Below, piece after piece: positions 20,111-29,490 of a stretch of 64,000 bases of DNA. The stretch lies in NCBI RefSeq assembly GCF_003646465.1, contig NZ_QZEX01000008.1, positions 124,001 to 188,000 on the forward strand. Reading direction: 5' to 3'. This stretch comes from Chachezhania antarctica (GTDB lineage: Bacteria; Pseudomonadota; Alphaproteobacteria; Rhodobacterales; Rhodobacteraceae). The position numbers and the translations under genes are program-made. The notes under the pieces were generated by a model. It worked only from the letters and a program-made list of their open reading frames with translations, was not told where the DNA came from and searched no databases. Every line of letters starts with the position of its first letter. Positions within the stretch are counted from its first letter, which is position 1.

Positions 20111-21646
20111 TCAGAACATCTCGGCGGGAAGGACAGGCGCGTAAAGCGAAAAGGCGCGGGTTCGGGCGGTTGGGTAGGGCAGGATGAAATCCTGTCGGAC
20201 ATCCGGTTTCCGGTCGGCATTGGCCTTTGCGCGGTCTGTCCAGATGGCCGCGCGGGACGGATCGATGCCTGCATCCGTATCGCCAAGCCAATGTTCTATC
20301 AGCCGGTCGCGCAGATTGCGGGCGAAGCGCGCGTCGTCGATCTGAACCGACGCTTCGGTATCCCAGCGCATCGACCGCCCGTTCAGGTTGGCCGAACCGA
20401 TGATCGCATGGGCATCGTCCACGACCGTCACCTTGGCATGGACATAGACGATATCCGCCCCGCGGTAGAGCACGTCGCCATTACCGTTGCCGGGCCGTGC
20501 AGGCACGACAACGGCGAGCCGGTCGCCGAAGGCCTTCCGGATCCTGTCGATGCACCGTATCTGGAGACCCTGCGCATGCCGGGCATCGACGCCGCGGTTC
20601 TTGTCGAACAGGATCCGTTCCGGCGCTACGGGCAGGACCATGACGCATTGCAGGTCGGGCGCGCGTTCGGCGGCTTTGGCCAGGGCCTCGGCCAGTCCGA
20701 AATGGCGGAAGAACTGGGTTTCGATGTAGATGAACCGTTCGGCCTTCGCGAACAGCTCAAGATGCGCGGCCTCGATCTCGGCATGGGCGTTGACGGGGCC
20801 GAAGGCCGCGGGGCCGGCAACCGGTTGCGAGACGGTGCGCAAAACGCGGATCGGTCCCGTCTCCGGCACCCGGGGCGGGACATCCATCGGGGTCACATTG
20901 TCGGGCAGCGGATCGAAATCGTCGCGCAGCGCGATGGCCGCGTTCCATGTCTTGATGAAATGACGCCGCCCGGCCTTGGCGCTTTCGCCTGTGATATCCA
21001 CCGCACAATCGTGCCATGTTTCTTCCGACGGCTGATCGTGATCCTGTGTGTCATAGCGACGTTCATCCACATCCAGCCCGCCGATGATCATGTGATCGCC
21101 ATCGGCCACCGCCAGCTTCTGGTGGAGCGTCGCGGGGTAGATCCGGGCGGTGCCGGTCAGGCACCCCTTGATCGCGGGGGTGGCTTCCGTTCGGCCGTCC
21201 TCCTGGATGGCACGGATGCAGCTGCGGATCTTGGGCGCCAGCATCAGCCGCCAGACGGGGCCGATCCGGGCGGGGTGGTGATGCAGCAGCACCCGCATCT
21301 TCGGCGCGGCTTTCTTGAAGCCTTCGGCCGCGTGCCATGCGTCGATATGCAGATCGGTCGCGAAGATCGGATCGAAATCCGTCAGCAAGAGCTTCACGTC
21401 GACACCGCTGTCGCTGACATGGGCCACCAGATCGCGCCAGCGGTCCAGCCCAAGCGCGCGCGCTTCGTCCGACCGCAGGCGGGTTTCGGGATCGAATATG
21501 CGGAAGGACAGGAGCAGTTCTTCCTTCGCGCCCAGGGCCAGCCGCTCAAGCGCGGGGAAGCCTTCCTCGGCGGTGATCAGGGCTTTTGCCCCGCACGCCT
21601 CTGCGGCGGCGCCTTCAGTTGCGTGCCCGTGCACCGCGATTTCCAT
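20111..21646 (-). CDS. phospholipase D-like protein with two HKD motifs
   Basis: This 511-residue protein carries two catalytic motifs, HQKLAVADGD (about 175-184) and HAKVTVVDDAHAIIGSANLNGRS (about 400-422), as in the phospholipase D superfamily. Both His, Lys and Asp sets are intact, so it should be an active phosphodiesterase or transphosphatidylase. There is no clear signal peptide. The substrate (phospholipid, cardiolipin synthesis or other) cannot be told. GGAG precedes the ATG at 21646. It sits between the HXXEE gene and lpd in the TCA cluster but is not part of that pathway. Confidence 0.85.
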   Translation of the reverse strand: MEIAVHGHATEGAAAEACGAKALITAEEGFPALERLALGAKEELLLSFRIFDPETRLRSDEARALGLDRWRDLVAHVSDSGVDVKLLLTDFDPIFATDLHIDAWHAAEGFKKAAPKMRVLLHHHPARIGPVWRLMLAPKIRSCIRAIQEDGRTEATPAIKGCLTGTARIYPATLHQKLAVADGDHMIIGGLDVDERRYDTQDHDQPSEETWHDCAVDITGESAKAGRRHFIKTWNAAIALRDDFDPLPDNVTPMDVPPRVPETGPIRVLRTVSQPVAGPAAFGPVNAHAEIEAAHLELFAKAERFIYIETQFFRHFGLAEALAKAAERAPDLQCVMVLPVAPERILFDKNRGVDARHAQGLQIRCIDRIRKAFGDRLAVVVPARPGNGNGDVLYRGADIVYVHAKVTVVDDAHAIIGSANLNGRSMRWDTEASVQIDDARFARNLRDRLIEHWLGDTDAGIDPSRAAIWTDRAKANADRKPDVRQDFILPYPTARTRAFSLYAPVLPAEMF

Positions 21647-21766
21647 CTGCCATCTCCAGGGTATGCCGAGTTGAGGAAAGCCAACTCCCTAAGGGTAACC
21701 TTTGAAAGACGGTGAGGGTTCCGTTGACGTGGCATTCACACGACGAACGGGAATGGGCGGCCCGCA

Positions 21767-22348
21767 TCATGACGCAACCGGGCCGGGTTGGCGCGCACGG
21801 ACAAGGATCAATCCATGAAGGACCAGTACGATGCCAAATCCCGCGATCTGCTGGCCAAGGCTTGCGGGTACATGAACGAACAGCCACGCGGCCAGCGGCA
21901 GGAACAGGATCAGGGCCGTGACAAGCCCGGGGTTGTAACGGCGCAGCGCCACGGCTTGCGCCACGTGGATCAGCCCGTTCAGCCCCAGAAGCCATGTCGC
22001 GACGCTGCCCCAGCCGGGATTGATCGTGGCGGCCGCCCAGAGCGTGGCCACCAGCAGCGCCCAGACCCCGGCGATGTTGATCCAGAAGACATCCGCGCGG
22101 CTCAGGCCCCGCGACCGGCCGGCCAGAAGCGTATTGACGAACCGGCGGAAGCGGTCGTCGTCATGTTCTTCGTACTGGTGGATCATGTAGACCGGCAGCG
22201 CGAGGTACACGGCCGTCAGCACCGGCCCAAAAGCCAGGAATGGCGTCAGCGACAGCAGCACCAGCGCCGCAAGCGCCCCGCCATAGACCCAGTGTGCACA
22301 CAGACGCTCGAACATGACGTCAAGCGGCCGGGCGCGGGGCCCGGCCAT
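21767..22348 (-). CDS. HXXEE domain membrane protein
   Basis: This protein of up to 193 residues has about five hydrophobic helices. The motif HQYEEH (about 57-62) defines the HXXEE family; acidic and histidine residues near the membrane suggest metal or substrate binding, but the function is unknown. It begins 10 bases after the sucB stop and so is probably co-transcribed with the suc operon. Start choice is uncertain: ATG 22348 has GAAAGG directly before it, and ATG 22315 (MFERLCAHW) is an alternative. Confidence 0.75.
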   Translation of the reverse strand: MAGPRARPLDVMFERLCAHWVYGGALAALVLLSLTPFLAFGPVLTAVYLALPVYMIHQYEEHDDDRFRRFVNTLLAGRSRGLSRADVFWINIAGVWALLVATLWAAATINPGWGSVATWLLGLNGLIHVAQAVALRRYNPGLVTALILFLPLAAWLFVHVPASLGQQIAGFGIVLVLHGLILVRARQPGPVAS

Positions 22349-22358
22349 CCTTTCAGGA

Positions 22359-23915
22359 TCAGAGGTCGATCAGCAGGCGGCGCGGATCTTCCAGCGCTTC
22401 CTTGACGCGCACAAGGAAGGTGACTGCGCCCTTGCCGTCGACGATGCGGTGATCGTAGCTGAGCGCAAGGTACATCATCGGGCGGATCTTGATCTCGCCG
22501 TTCACGACCATCGGCCGGTCCTGGATCTTGTGCATGCCAAGGATCCCCGACTGCGGCGGGTTCAGGATGGGCGAGGACATCAGCGAGCCGTAGACGCCGC
22601 CGTTCGAGATCGTGAACGTGCCGCCCTGCATTTCCGCCATCGACAGCTTGCCGTCCCGGGCGCGCGCGCCTTTTTCGGCGATCGATTTCTCGATATCGGC
22701 AAAGGACATGGTGTCGACGTCGCGGATGACCGGCACCACGAGGCCTTGCGGCGTGCCCGCGGCGACGCCCATGTGGACGAAGTTCTTGTACACGATGTCG
22801 GTGCCGTCGATTTCGGCGTTGACCTCGGGCACTTCCTTCAGTGCGTGGCAGCAGGCCTTGGTGAAAAACGACATGAAGCCAAGGCGCACGCCGTGCTTCT
22901 TCTCGAACTCGTCGCGGTAGGTCTTCCGCAGCTCCATCACCGGGCCCATGTCCACCTCGTTATAGGTGGTCAGGATTGCGGCGGTGTTCTGCGCGTCCTT
23001 CAGGCGGCGGGCAATGGTCTGGCGCAGGCGCGTCATCCGCACCCGTTCCTCGCGCGAGGCATCTTCGGCCGTGACCGGCGCCCGCGGCACGGAGGCCGGT
23101 TCGGGCGCCGGGGCGGCGGCGGGCGCGGGGTTCGACACGGCGCGGGCCACGTCATCCTTCATGATCCGGCCGTCGCGGCCCGTACCCTTGACCTGCGACG
23201 GGTCCAGCCCGGCTTCGGCCATGGCCTTGTTGGCGGACGGTGCGTTCGACACGTCCGACCGGCCCGAGCCTTCCGAGCCCGACGCTTCGTCGGATGTCTT
23301 GCTGGCAGGCGCTTCGGCAGGGGCGGCGGCCTTGGCGCCAGCGCCTTCGCCGGTGGTGATCACGCCCAGCTTGGTGCTCGCATCGACGGTGCTGCCTTCC
23401 TCGGCCACGATTTCCGAGAGTACGCCCGAAGCGGGTGAGGGCACTTCGACGCTGACCTTGTCGGTCTCCAGCTCGCAGAGCATCTCGTCCTGCTGGACGG
23501 CGTCGCCCACGGCCTTGAACCACGTGCTCACGGTCGCCTCGGACACGCTTTCGCCCAGCGTGGGCACCTTCACGTCGACGGATTCGCCACCGTCCGACGC
23601 GGCGGGCTTGTCTTCCGCCGGGGCTTTTTCGGCCTTGTCTTCGGATTTGTCGTCCGCGGGTGCGGGGGCCGCGCCTTCGCCTTCGGTGATCGTGGCCAGA
23701 AGCGCATCGACGCCCACGGTTTCGCCTTCCGCGGCGATGATCTCTCCCAGGGTTCCGGCGGCGGGTGACGGCACTTCGACCGTCACCTTGTCGGTTTCCA
23801 GCTCGCAGAGCATTTCATCCACGGCGACCTTGTCACCGGGTTTCTTGAACCAGGTCGCGATCGTGGCTTCGGTGACGCTTTCGCCGAGCGTTGGCACGCG
23901 AATTTCGGTTGTCAT
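22359..23915 (-). CDS. sucB: 2-oxoglutarate dehydrogenase E2, dihydrolipoyl succinyltransferase
   Basis: This 518-residue E2 has two lipoyl domains (about 1-78 and 105-180), each with the ETDKV lipoylated-lysine motif. Next come a peripheral subunit-binding domain (about 215-250) and a catalytic domain ending in [13 protein letters not shown]. Many E2o proteins, such as that of E. coli, have a single lipoyl domain, so the duplication is notable but seen in related bacteria. It starts 3 bases after the sucA stop. Confidence 0.96.
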   Translation of the reverse strand: MTTEIRVPTLGESVTEATIATWFKKPGDKVAVDEMLCELETDKVTVEVPSPAAGTLGEIIAAEGETVGVDALLATITEGEGAAPAPADDKSEDKAEKAPAEDKPAASDGGESVDVKVPTLGESVSEATVSTWFKAVGDAVQQDEMLCELETDKVSVEVPSPASGVLSEIVAEEGSTVDASTKLGVITTGEGAGAKAAAPAEAPASKTSDEASGSEGSGRSDVSNAPSANKAMAEAGLDPSQVKGTGRDGRIMKDDVARAVSNPAPAAAPAPEPASVPRAPVTAEDASREERVRMTRLRQTIARRLKDAQNTAAILTTYNEVDMGPVMELRKTYRDEFEKKHGVRLGFMSFFTKACCHALKEVPEVNAEIDGTDIVYKNFVHMGVAAGTPQGLVVPVIRDVDTMSFADIEKSIAEKGARARDGKLSMAEMQGGTFTISNGGVYGSLMSSPILNPPQSGILGMHKIQDRPMVVNGEIKIRPMMYLALSYDHRIVDGKGAVTFLVRVKEALEDPRRLLIDL

Positions 23916-23918
23916 CGG

Positions 23919-26885
23919 TCAGTTTCCTTCGATGCTCAGAGCTTCGTTGACCAGCGCTTCCTGTTGCGCCTTGTGTTGGCTGGCCAGGCCCGTCGCGGGC
24001 GAGGCCGAGGCAGCGCGGCCGACATAGGTCGGGCGCTTGTGCTTGGCATCGATCCGGCCAAGCACCCATTCGATATTGGGTTCGATGAAGGTCCACGCGC
24101 CCTGATTCTTGGGCTCTTCCTGGCACCAGACCACGTCGGCGTTCGGGAACCGTTCCAGTTCCTTCACGAGGCTGAGCGCCGGGAACGGATAGAACTGTTC
24201 CACCCGCAGGATGTAGACGTCATCGATCCCGCGTTCGTCGCGGGCTTCCAGCAGGTCGTAGTAGACCTTGCCGGAACACATCACGACGCGCTTGATCTTG
24301 TCGTCGGCCTTCAGCTTGTGGGGCCAGCTTTCAAGATCCGCCTCGTCCCACAGGACGCGGTGGAAGGACGAGCCCTCGGTGAACTCGTGCGCCTTCGACA
24401 CCGCCAGCTTGTGACGCAGAAGCGATTTCGGCGTCATCAGGATCAGCGGTTTGCGGAAGGTGCGGTGCAGCTGCCGGCGCAGGATGTGGAAGTAGTTCGC
24501 CGGCGTCGTGCAGTTGGCCACGATCCAGTTGTCGGACCCGCACATCTGCAGGAACCGTTCCAGACGGGCCGACGAGTGTTCCGGCCCCTGTCCTTCGAAG
24601 CCGTGGGGCAGAAGGCAGACAAGGCCCGACATGCGCAGCCATTTGCTTTCACCGGACGACACGAACTGGTCGAACATGATCTGCGCGCCATTGGCGAAAT
24701 CGCCGAATTGCGCTTCCCATAGCGTCAGCGCGTTGGGTTCAGCCAGCGAATAGCCGTACTCGAAGCCCATCACCGCGTATTCCGACAGCATCGAGTCGAT
24801 GACCTCGTACCGCGCCTGACCTTCCCGGATGTGATTGATCGGGTAGTAGCGTTCCTCGGTGTTCTGGTCGACGAGGCCGGAATGGCGCTGGGAGAACGTG
24901 CCGCGTGTCGAATCCTGCCCCGACAGGCGGACGGGATAGCCTTCGGTGAGAAGAGAGCCGAAGGCCATCGCCTCGGCCGTGGCCCAGTCGAAGCCTTCGC
25001 CGCTTTCGAACATCGCCTTCTTGGCGTCCAGCAGCCGGCCCACGGTGCGGTGCAGCGCGAAACCATCGGGCGCGCGGGTCAGCGCGGCGCCGACATCGGC
25101 CAGCGTTTCGGTGCTGATCGCGGTCTGGCCGCGCTGGTACTGGTCTTCCTTGCGCGGATCGATGCCCGACCAGCGCCCGTCCAGCCAGTCGGCCTTGTTG
25201 GGCTTGTAGTTCTTGCCGGCCTCGAATTCCTCGTTCAGCTTGGCTTGGAACGCGGCCTTCATGTCCTCGATCTCGCCCTCGGGGATCAGGCCGTCCTTCA
25301 CCAGCAGGTCGCTGTACAGGGTCAGGGTCGTCTTGTGGCCCTTGATCTCCTTGTACATGAGCGGGTTGGTGAACATCGGCTCGTCGCCTTCGTTGTGACC
25401 GAAGCGGCGATAGCAGAACATGTCGATTACGACGTCCTTGTGGAACTTCTGGCGGAACTCCGTTGCCACCTTGGCGGCATGCACCACGGCTTCGGGATCG
25501 TCGCCGTTCACGTGGAAGATCGGCGCCTCGACCATCAGCGCGATGTCGGTCGGGTAGGGGGACGAACGGCTGAAATGCGGCGCGGTGGTAAAGCCGATCT
25601 GGTTGTTCACCACGATATGCATCGTGCCACCGGTGCGGTGCCCGCGCAGGCCCGACAGGCCGAAACATTCCGCCACGACGCCCTGGCCGGCAAAGGCCGC
25701 GTCGCCGTGCAGCAGGATCGGCAGGACCGCTATCCGGTCTTCATCGTGCAACTGGTCCTGCTTGGCGCGGGACTTGCCCAGGACGACAGGGTTCACGGCT
25801 TCCAGGTGCGACGGGTTGGCCGTCAGCGACAGGTGCACCTTGTTGCCGTCGAATTCGCGGTCGGACGAGGCGCCAAGGTGGTACTTCACGTCGCCCGAAC
25901 CGTCCACGTCATCGGGTTTGAAGCTGCCGCCCTGGAATTCGTTGAAGATGGCGCGATAGGGCTTGGCCATCACGTTGGCCAGAACGTTCAGGCGGCCGCG
26001 GTGCGGCATGCCGATCACGACTTCCTTCACGCCCAGGGCGCCACCGCGCTTGACGATCTGTTCCATCGCCGGGATCAGGCTTTCGCCGCCATCGAGACCG
26101 AACCGCTTGGTCCCCATGTACTTCACCTGCAGGAACTTCTCGAAGCCCTCGGCCTCGACCATCTTGTTCAGGATGGCTTTGCGGCCTTCGCGGGTGAACT
26201 GGATCTCCTTGCCCAGGCCCTCGATCCGTTCTTTCAGCCAACTGGCCTGTTCGGGATCGGAAATATGCATGTACTGCAGCGCGAAGGTGCCGCAATAGGT
26301 GCGCTTGACCAGTTCCAGGATCTGGCGGATCGACGCGACCTGCAGGCCCAGCACGTTGTCGATGAAGATCGGCCGGTCCATATCGGCATCGGTGAAGCCA
26401 TAGCTCTTCGGCTCAAGCTCCGCATGGTAGCTGTCATCGCGCGAGCCCAGCGGATCGATGTCGGCCACAAGGTGGCCTCGGATCCGGTAGGCGCGGATCA
26501 GCATGATCGCGCGGATGGAATCCAGAACCGCGCGCTTGACCTGTTCGTCGGTCAGCAACACGCCGGCCGATTGCGCCTTGTCGGTGATCTTCTTGCCCGC
26601 AGCCTTCGCTTCGGGCGCGGCTTCCGCCCACATGCCGGTCATGGCCGAGGTCAGATCGTCGTCGGGCATCGGCGGCCAGTCGGTGCGCGCCCAGGATGGC
26701 CCCGAAGCCTCCTTCTTCACGTCCATGTCGCTGTCGCCCAGGGCGCGGAAGAACTCTGCCCAGGCGGCGTCCACCGCGTTCGGGTCGCCCGCGTACTGCG
26801 CGTAGAGCTGTTCCAGGTAGGCCGCGTTCGCGCCCTGCATGAAGGACGTTGCCTGGAAATCGGCGTTGGGGCTTTGTTCTGTCAT
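23919..26885 (-). CDS. sucA: 2-oxoglutarate dehydrogenase E1
   Basis: This 988-residue thiamine-diphosphate enzyme decarboxylates 2-oxoglutarate and succinylates the lipoyl arm of E2. Seen are the N-terminal TSFMQGANAAYLEQLYAQY E2-binding segment, GMPHRGRLNVL, GDAAFAGQG, NNQIGFTT, RFGHNEGDEP and a C-terminal domain ending with LSIEGN. ATG 26883-26885 (MTEQSPN) is chosen because GGGAGG lies 5 bases before it. The longer frame upstream has no family similarity. It is coupled to sucB. Confidence 0.97.
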   Translation of the reverse strand: MTEQSPNADFQATSFMQGANAAYLEQLYAQYAGDPNAVDAAWAEFFRALGDSDMDVKKEASGPSWARTDWPPMPDDDLTSAMTGMWAEAAPEAKAAGKKITDKAQSAGVLLTDEQVKRAVLDSIRAIMLIRAYRIRGHLVADIDPLGSRDDSYHAELEPKSYGFTDADMDRPIFIDNVLGLQVASIRQILELVKRTYCGTFALQYMHISDPEQASWLKERIEGLGKEIQFTREGRKAILNKMVEAEGFEKFLQVKYMGTKRFGLDGGESLIPAMEQIVKRGGALGVKEVVIGMPHRGRLNVLANVMAKPYRAIFNEFQGGSFKPDDVDGSGDVKYHLGASSDREFDGNKVHLSLTANPSHLEAVNPVVLGKSRAKQDQLHDEDRIAVLPILLHGDAAFAGQGVVAECFGLSGLRGHRTGGTMHIVVNNQIGFTTAPHFSRSSPYPTDIALMVEAPIFHVNGDDPEAVVHAAKVATEFRQKFHKDVVIDMFCYRRFGHNEGDEPMFTNPLMYKEIKGHKTTLTLYSDLLVKDGLIPEGEIEDMKAAFQAKLNEEFEAGKNYKPNKADWLDGRWSGIDPRKEDQYQRGQTAISTETLADVGAALTRAPDGFALHRTVGRLLDAKKAMFESGEGFDWATAEAMAFGSLLTEGYPVRLSGQDSTRGTFSQRHSGLVDQNTEERYYPINHIREGQARYEVIDSMLSEYAVMGFEYGYSLAEPNALTLWEAQFGDFANGAQIMFDQFVSSGESKWLRMSGLVCLLPHGFEGQGPEHSSARLERFLQMCGSDNWIVANCTTPANYFHILRRQLHRTFRKPLILMTPKSLLRHKLAVSKAHEFTEGSSFHRVLWDEADLESWPHKLKADDKIKRVVMCSGKVYYDLLEARDERGIDDVYILRVEQFYPFPALSLVKELERFPNADVVWCQEEPKNQGAWTFIEPNIEWVLGRIDAKHKRPTYVGRAASASPATGLASQHKAQQEALVNEALSIEGN

Positions 26886-26962
26886 TGTCGCCTCCCGGGA
26901 GTGCGAATGTGGACGTTCAGTCGGTGCGCCGGGTCCGGCGCGGTGGGTCTTGAGCGGTGCAT

Positions 26963-27136
26963 CTAATGGGTATGCAAGGCATGATCCAGAGCCCGCCACG
27001 CGTGTCTCCGCCGACCGGCGGAGTTTCGGACGGCACGCGAGCGCATGGCCTGTTCCGGGTCACGCCGGGCGGCCAGGGCGGCAACGCCGCGTGCACGAAT
27101 CGCGTCACCTTTTCCGATCAGTCCTGCGGTCTGCAT
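26963..27136 (-). CDS. possible small basic protein between sucD and sucA
   Basis: A 57-codon frame (MQTAGLIGKGDAIRAR...) starts 9 bases after AGAGGA and fills part of the 356-bp gap between sucD and sucA. It is rich in Arg and Ala with no recognised domain. The gap is long for this tight operon, which gives some support. The composition could equally be chance in G+C-rich DNA. Confidence 0.3.
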   Translation of the reverse strand: MQTAGLIGKGDAIRARGVAALAARRDPEQAMRSRAVRNSAGRRRHAWRALDHALHTH

Positions 27137-27202
27137 CCCGGCCATTCCTCTTTGGCGTCTGCGTTTCGGGTGCCCGATCCTGTCAGGCATTCCGGTGGTG
27201 TA

Positions 27203-27232
27203 GCGGAAGGGCGGTTAAGACCGTCCTTCCGC
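27203..27232 (-). terminator. intercistronic hairpin after sucD
   Basis: A 13-bp stem with one G-T pair (27203-27215 with 27220-27232) and a 4-nt loop lies 10 bases downstream of the sucD stop, inside the suc operon. No U run follows in sucD sense. Partial termination or protection of the sucD 3' end is therefore more likely than full termination. Confidence 0.65.
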
Positions 27233-27241
27233 CGGTTTCGG

Positions 27242-28123
27242 TCAGCCGATCGCTTCCAGCACGGCTTCGCCCAGTCCTGCCGGGCTGTCGGCCACGACGA
27301 TCCCGGCCGAACGCATGGCTTCAATCTTGTCCTCGGCACCGCCCTTGCCGCCGGCGACGATGGCGCCCGCGTGGCCCATGCGGCGGCCCGGAGGCGCGGT
27401 GCGGCCGGCGATGAAACCGGCAACCGGCTTCTTGCGACCCTTCTTGGCCTCGTCTTTCAGGAACTCCGCGGCCTCCTCTTCGGCCGAGCCGCCAATTTCG
27501 CCGATCATGATGATCGACTGGGTCTCGTCGTCCGCAAGGAACCATTCCAGCACGTCGAGGTGCTCCGTCCCCTTGATCGGGTCGCCACCAATGCCAACGG
27601 CGGTGGACTGGCCCAGGCCGATATCCGTGGTCTGCTTGACCGCCTCGTAGGTCAGCGTGCCCGAACGGGACACGACGCCGACCGAGCCACGCTTGTGGAT
27701 GTGGCCGGGCATGATGCCGATCTTGCAGGCGCCGGGGGTGATGACACCGGGGCAGTTGGGGCCGATCAGCCGCGTCTTGCTGTCCATCAGCGCGCGCTTG
27801 ACCTTCATCATGTCCAGGACCGGGATGCCTTCGGTGATGCAGACGACGACCTCCATCTCGGCATCGATGGCTTCCATGATCGAATCCGCGGCGAACGGCG
27901 GCGGCACGTAGATCACCGATGCGTTCGCACCGGTCACGGCCTTCGCTTCGTGCACCGAGTTGTAGACCGGCAGGCCCAGATGCTCGGACCCGCCCTTGCC
28001 GGGTGTCACGCCGCCGACCATCTTGGTGCCATAGGCAATCGCCTGTTCGGTGTGAAACGTGCCTTGCGAGCCCGTCAGACCTTGGCAGATCACCTTGGTA
28101 TTTTCGTCAATCAGTACAGCCAT
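27242..28123 (-). CDS. sucD: succinyl-CoA synthetase subunit alpha
   Basis: This 293-residue alpha subunit has the CoA-binding N-terminal domain ([25 protein letters not shown]), [20 protein letters not shown] and the phosphorylated His in [11 protein letters not shown]. With SucC it makes succinate and ATP (or GTP) from succinyl-CoA. GGAGG precedes the ATG. It is separated from sucC by two lipoprotein genes, unusual for subunits of one enzyme. Confidence 0.97.
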   Translation of the reverse strand: MAVLIDENTKVICQGLTGSQGTFHTEQAIAYGTKMVGGVTPGKGGSEHLGLPVYNSVHEAKAVTGANASVIYVPPPFAADSIMEAIDAEMEVVVCITEGIPVLDMMKVKRALMDSKTRLIGPNCPGVITPGACKIGIMPGHIHKRGSVGVVSRSGTLTYEAVKQTTDIGLGQSTAVGIGGDPIKGTEHLDVLEWFLADDETQSIIMIGEIGGSAEEEAAEFLKDEAKKGRKKPVAGFIAGRTAPPGRRMGHAGAIVAGGKGGAEDKIEAMRSAGIVVADSPAGLGEAVLEAIG

Positions 28124-28151
28124 CAGGGCCTCCGTTTAGTCCAATATGGTC

Positions 28152-28180
28152 TTTCCACGGCGCACCCGCGCCATGGGAAA
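28152..28180 (-). promoter_or_regulatory. hairpin in the sucD leader
   Basis: TTTCC (28152-28156) and GGCGC (28159-28163) pair with GCGCC (28168-28172) and GGAAA (28176-28180) around an ACCC loop, with a small internal bulge. It lies about 30 bases upstream of the sucD start in the operon transcript and may be an RNA processing or stability element. Confidence 0.45.
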
Positions 28181-28229
28181 TTAAGTAAGCCGAAAACCGC
28201 CCGTTCCGCTGCGTGCGGCGGGGAGCAAG

Positions 28230-28475
28230 TTACTCCGTGTCTTCATCCTCCAGTTCGTCCGGTGGCAGTGCGCCAGCCCGGGCCGAATCCTCGGTATAGA
28301 TCGGCGACGTGCCGTCCGGCATGCCGCTGGGATAGACGAACTCGACCTCGCGCGAGCGATCCCCGCAGGCGGTCAGCGCGAACAAGCCGGCCATCAGCGC
28401 CGTCAGGCCGGCAGCGCGGCGTCCATGCAGTCGCGAACCGACAGCGCCGGTCCGGCAAGGGGCGTCCTGGGGCAT
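28230..28475 (-). CDS. small lipoprotein between sucC and sucD
   Basis: This 81-residue protein has a basic N-terminus, the hydrophobic stretch GLTALMAGLFALTAC with a lipobox (LTAC), then an acidic tail ending in DELEDEDTE. It should be a lipid-anchored envelope protein. ATG 28473-28475 (MPQDAP) is chosen because GGAG lies 7 bases upstream. There is no known domain. It is on the same strand as sucC and sucD and within the operon. Confidence 0.7.
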   Translation of the reverse strand: MPQDAPCRTGAVGSRLHGRRAAGLTALMAGLFALTACGDRSREVEFVYPSGMPDGTSPIYTEDSARAGALPPDELEDEDTE

Positions 28476-28601
28476 GACGTTCTCCATTCTTGTTGCTTCA
28501 TGTACCGCGGGCCGGTGAGGGTTCAGGACGGCCCGAGCGATGTTCGACCCGGTTTTCGGCACCCCGATATGGACGATGACATTTGTCATGACACGGACCC
28601 C

Positions 28602-29435
28602 CTACGGCACCAGTTGGATGGTTGCGCTGGCGCCGGGCCCGGAACAGGCGCTGCCGGACTCTCCCGCGAAATGGGCCCAGGCCCGGACATTGCCGAGGTC
28701 GGCCGTGAAGCCGCTGCACGTGTCCGCGGTGCCGGAAGGCGTTCCGGTCGTGTACTGCCCGGGATAACGCGCGGTCAGGATTTCGTCCGTCATCAGGATC
28801 GCCTGGGACAGCACGACGCTTTTGGTGCGGAAGGTGCAGCTGTTTCCGGGAAAGATGTAGCCGTAGACACCGTTTCTCTGCACGATCTCGCCCTGAACGT
28901 TTGTTCCGGCAAGGCGCGCCTGCGTTTCGTCGATGGCATGCCAGCCGGCAGACCGCAGCGTCGCCGCCGGGTTGTAGCCCGCGTTCAGGCCCGCAAGGCA
29001 GGTGTCGATCCCCTGCGCCAGGCTTTGGGCCGACGGGTTCAGCTGGCGCAGCGTTTCCATGTTTTCGTCGAGCGTGCCGATGATCGCGGCCGAGCCCGCC
29101 AGCGTGGCCGCCGCCGCGACCTGGCCGCTGGTTCCTGTCGATGCCCCGGCGGCCCCGGCACCAGCACTTGCGCCCTGGGCAGCCCCTTGTGCCGCACCCG
29201 ACGCCGCGTTGATCGCACCACCGGCGGCCGACCCGACCGTGTTCACCGCGGCACCGGCCGTGTTGACGGCAGCGCCCGCCGCCGACGCCGTGGCATTGGC
29301 CGCGGTCGACACCGTTGCAACGACGACCCGGCGGGGGCTGCAGCCGGCAAACACCACCGATGCAAGGCACAGCGCCAGAACCGGAAGCGCCAGGGCGCGT
29401 CCCGTCCGGTCTGATGCTGAACCTTCGTCGGTCAT
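28602..29435 (-). CDS. Ala/Gly-rich lipoprotein between sucC and sucD
   Basis: This 277-residue protein has a signal peptide ending in a lipobox (VVFAGC, Cys32). A low-complexity stretch of small-residue repeats follows (about 45-100; GAAVNTAGAAVNTVGSAAGGAIN type), then a region with several cysteines (DTC, NSCTF, DTCSGF, SACSG) that may form disulfides. No known domain is recognised. The repeat part recalls glycine-zipper-like envelope proteins, but that is weak. It lies 55 bases after the sucC stop, same strand. Confidence 0.75.
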   Translation of the reverse strand: MTDEGSASDRTGRALALPVLALCLASVVFAGCSPRRVVVATVSTAANATASAAGAAVNTAGAAVNTVGSAAGGAINAASGAAQGAAQGASAGAGAAGASTGTSGQVAAAATLAGSAAIIGTLDENMETLRQLNPSAQSLAQGIDTCLAGLNAGYNPAATLRSAGWHAIDETQARLAGTNVQGEIVQRNGVYGYIFPGNSCTFRTKSVVLSQAILMTDEILTARYPGQYTTGTPSGTADTCSGFTADLGNVRAWAHFAGESGSACSGPGASATIQLVP

Positions 29436-29490
29436 CGGTGTCGTCTTTCCTGTGACACCGGGCAGGCGCAGGGCCCGCCCGGAACGGGGC

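Noticed and set aside
24831-26966. 711-codon plus-strand open frame opposite sucA
   Set aside because: Antisense shadow of the conserved sucA gene.
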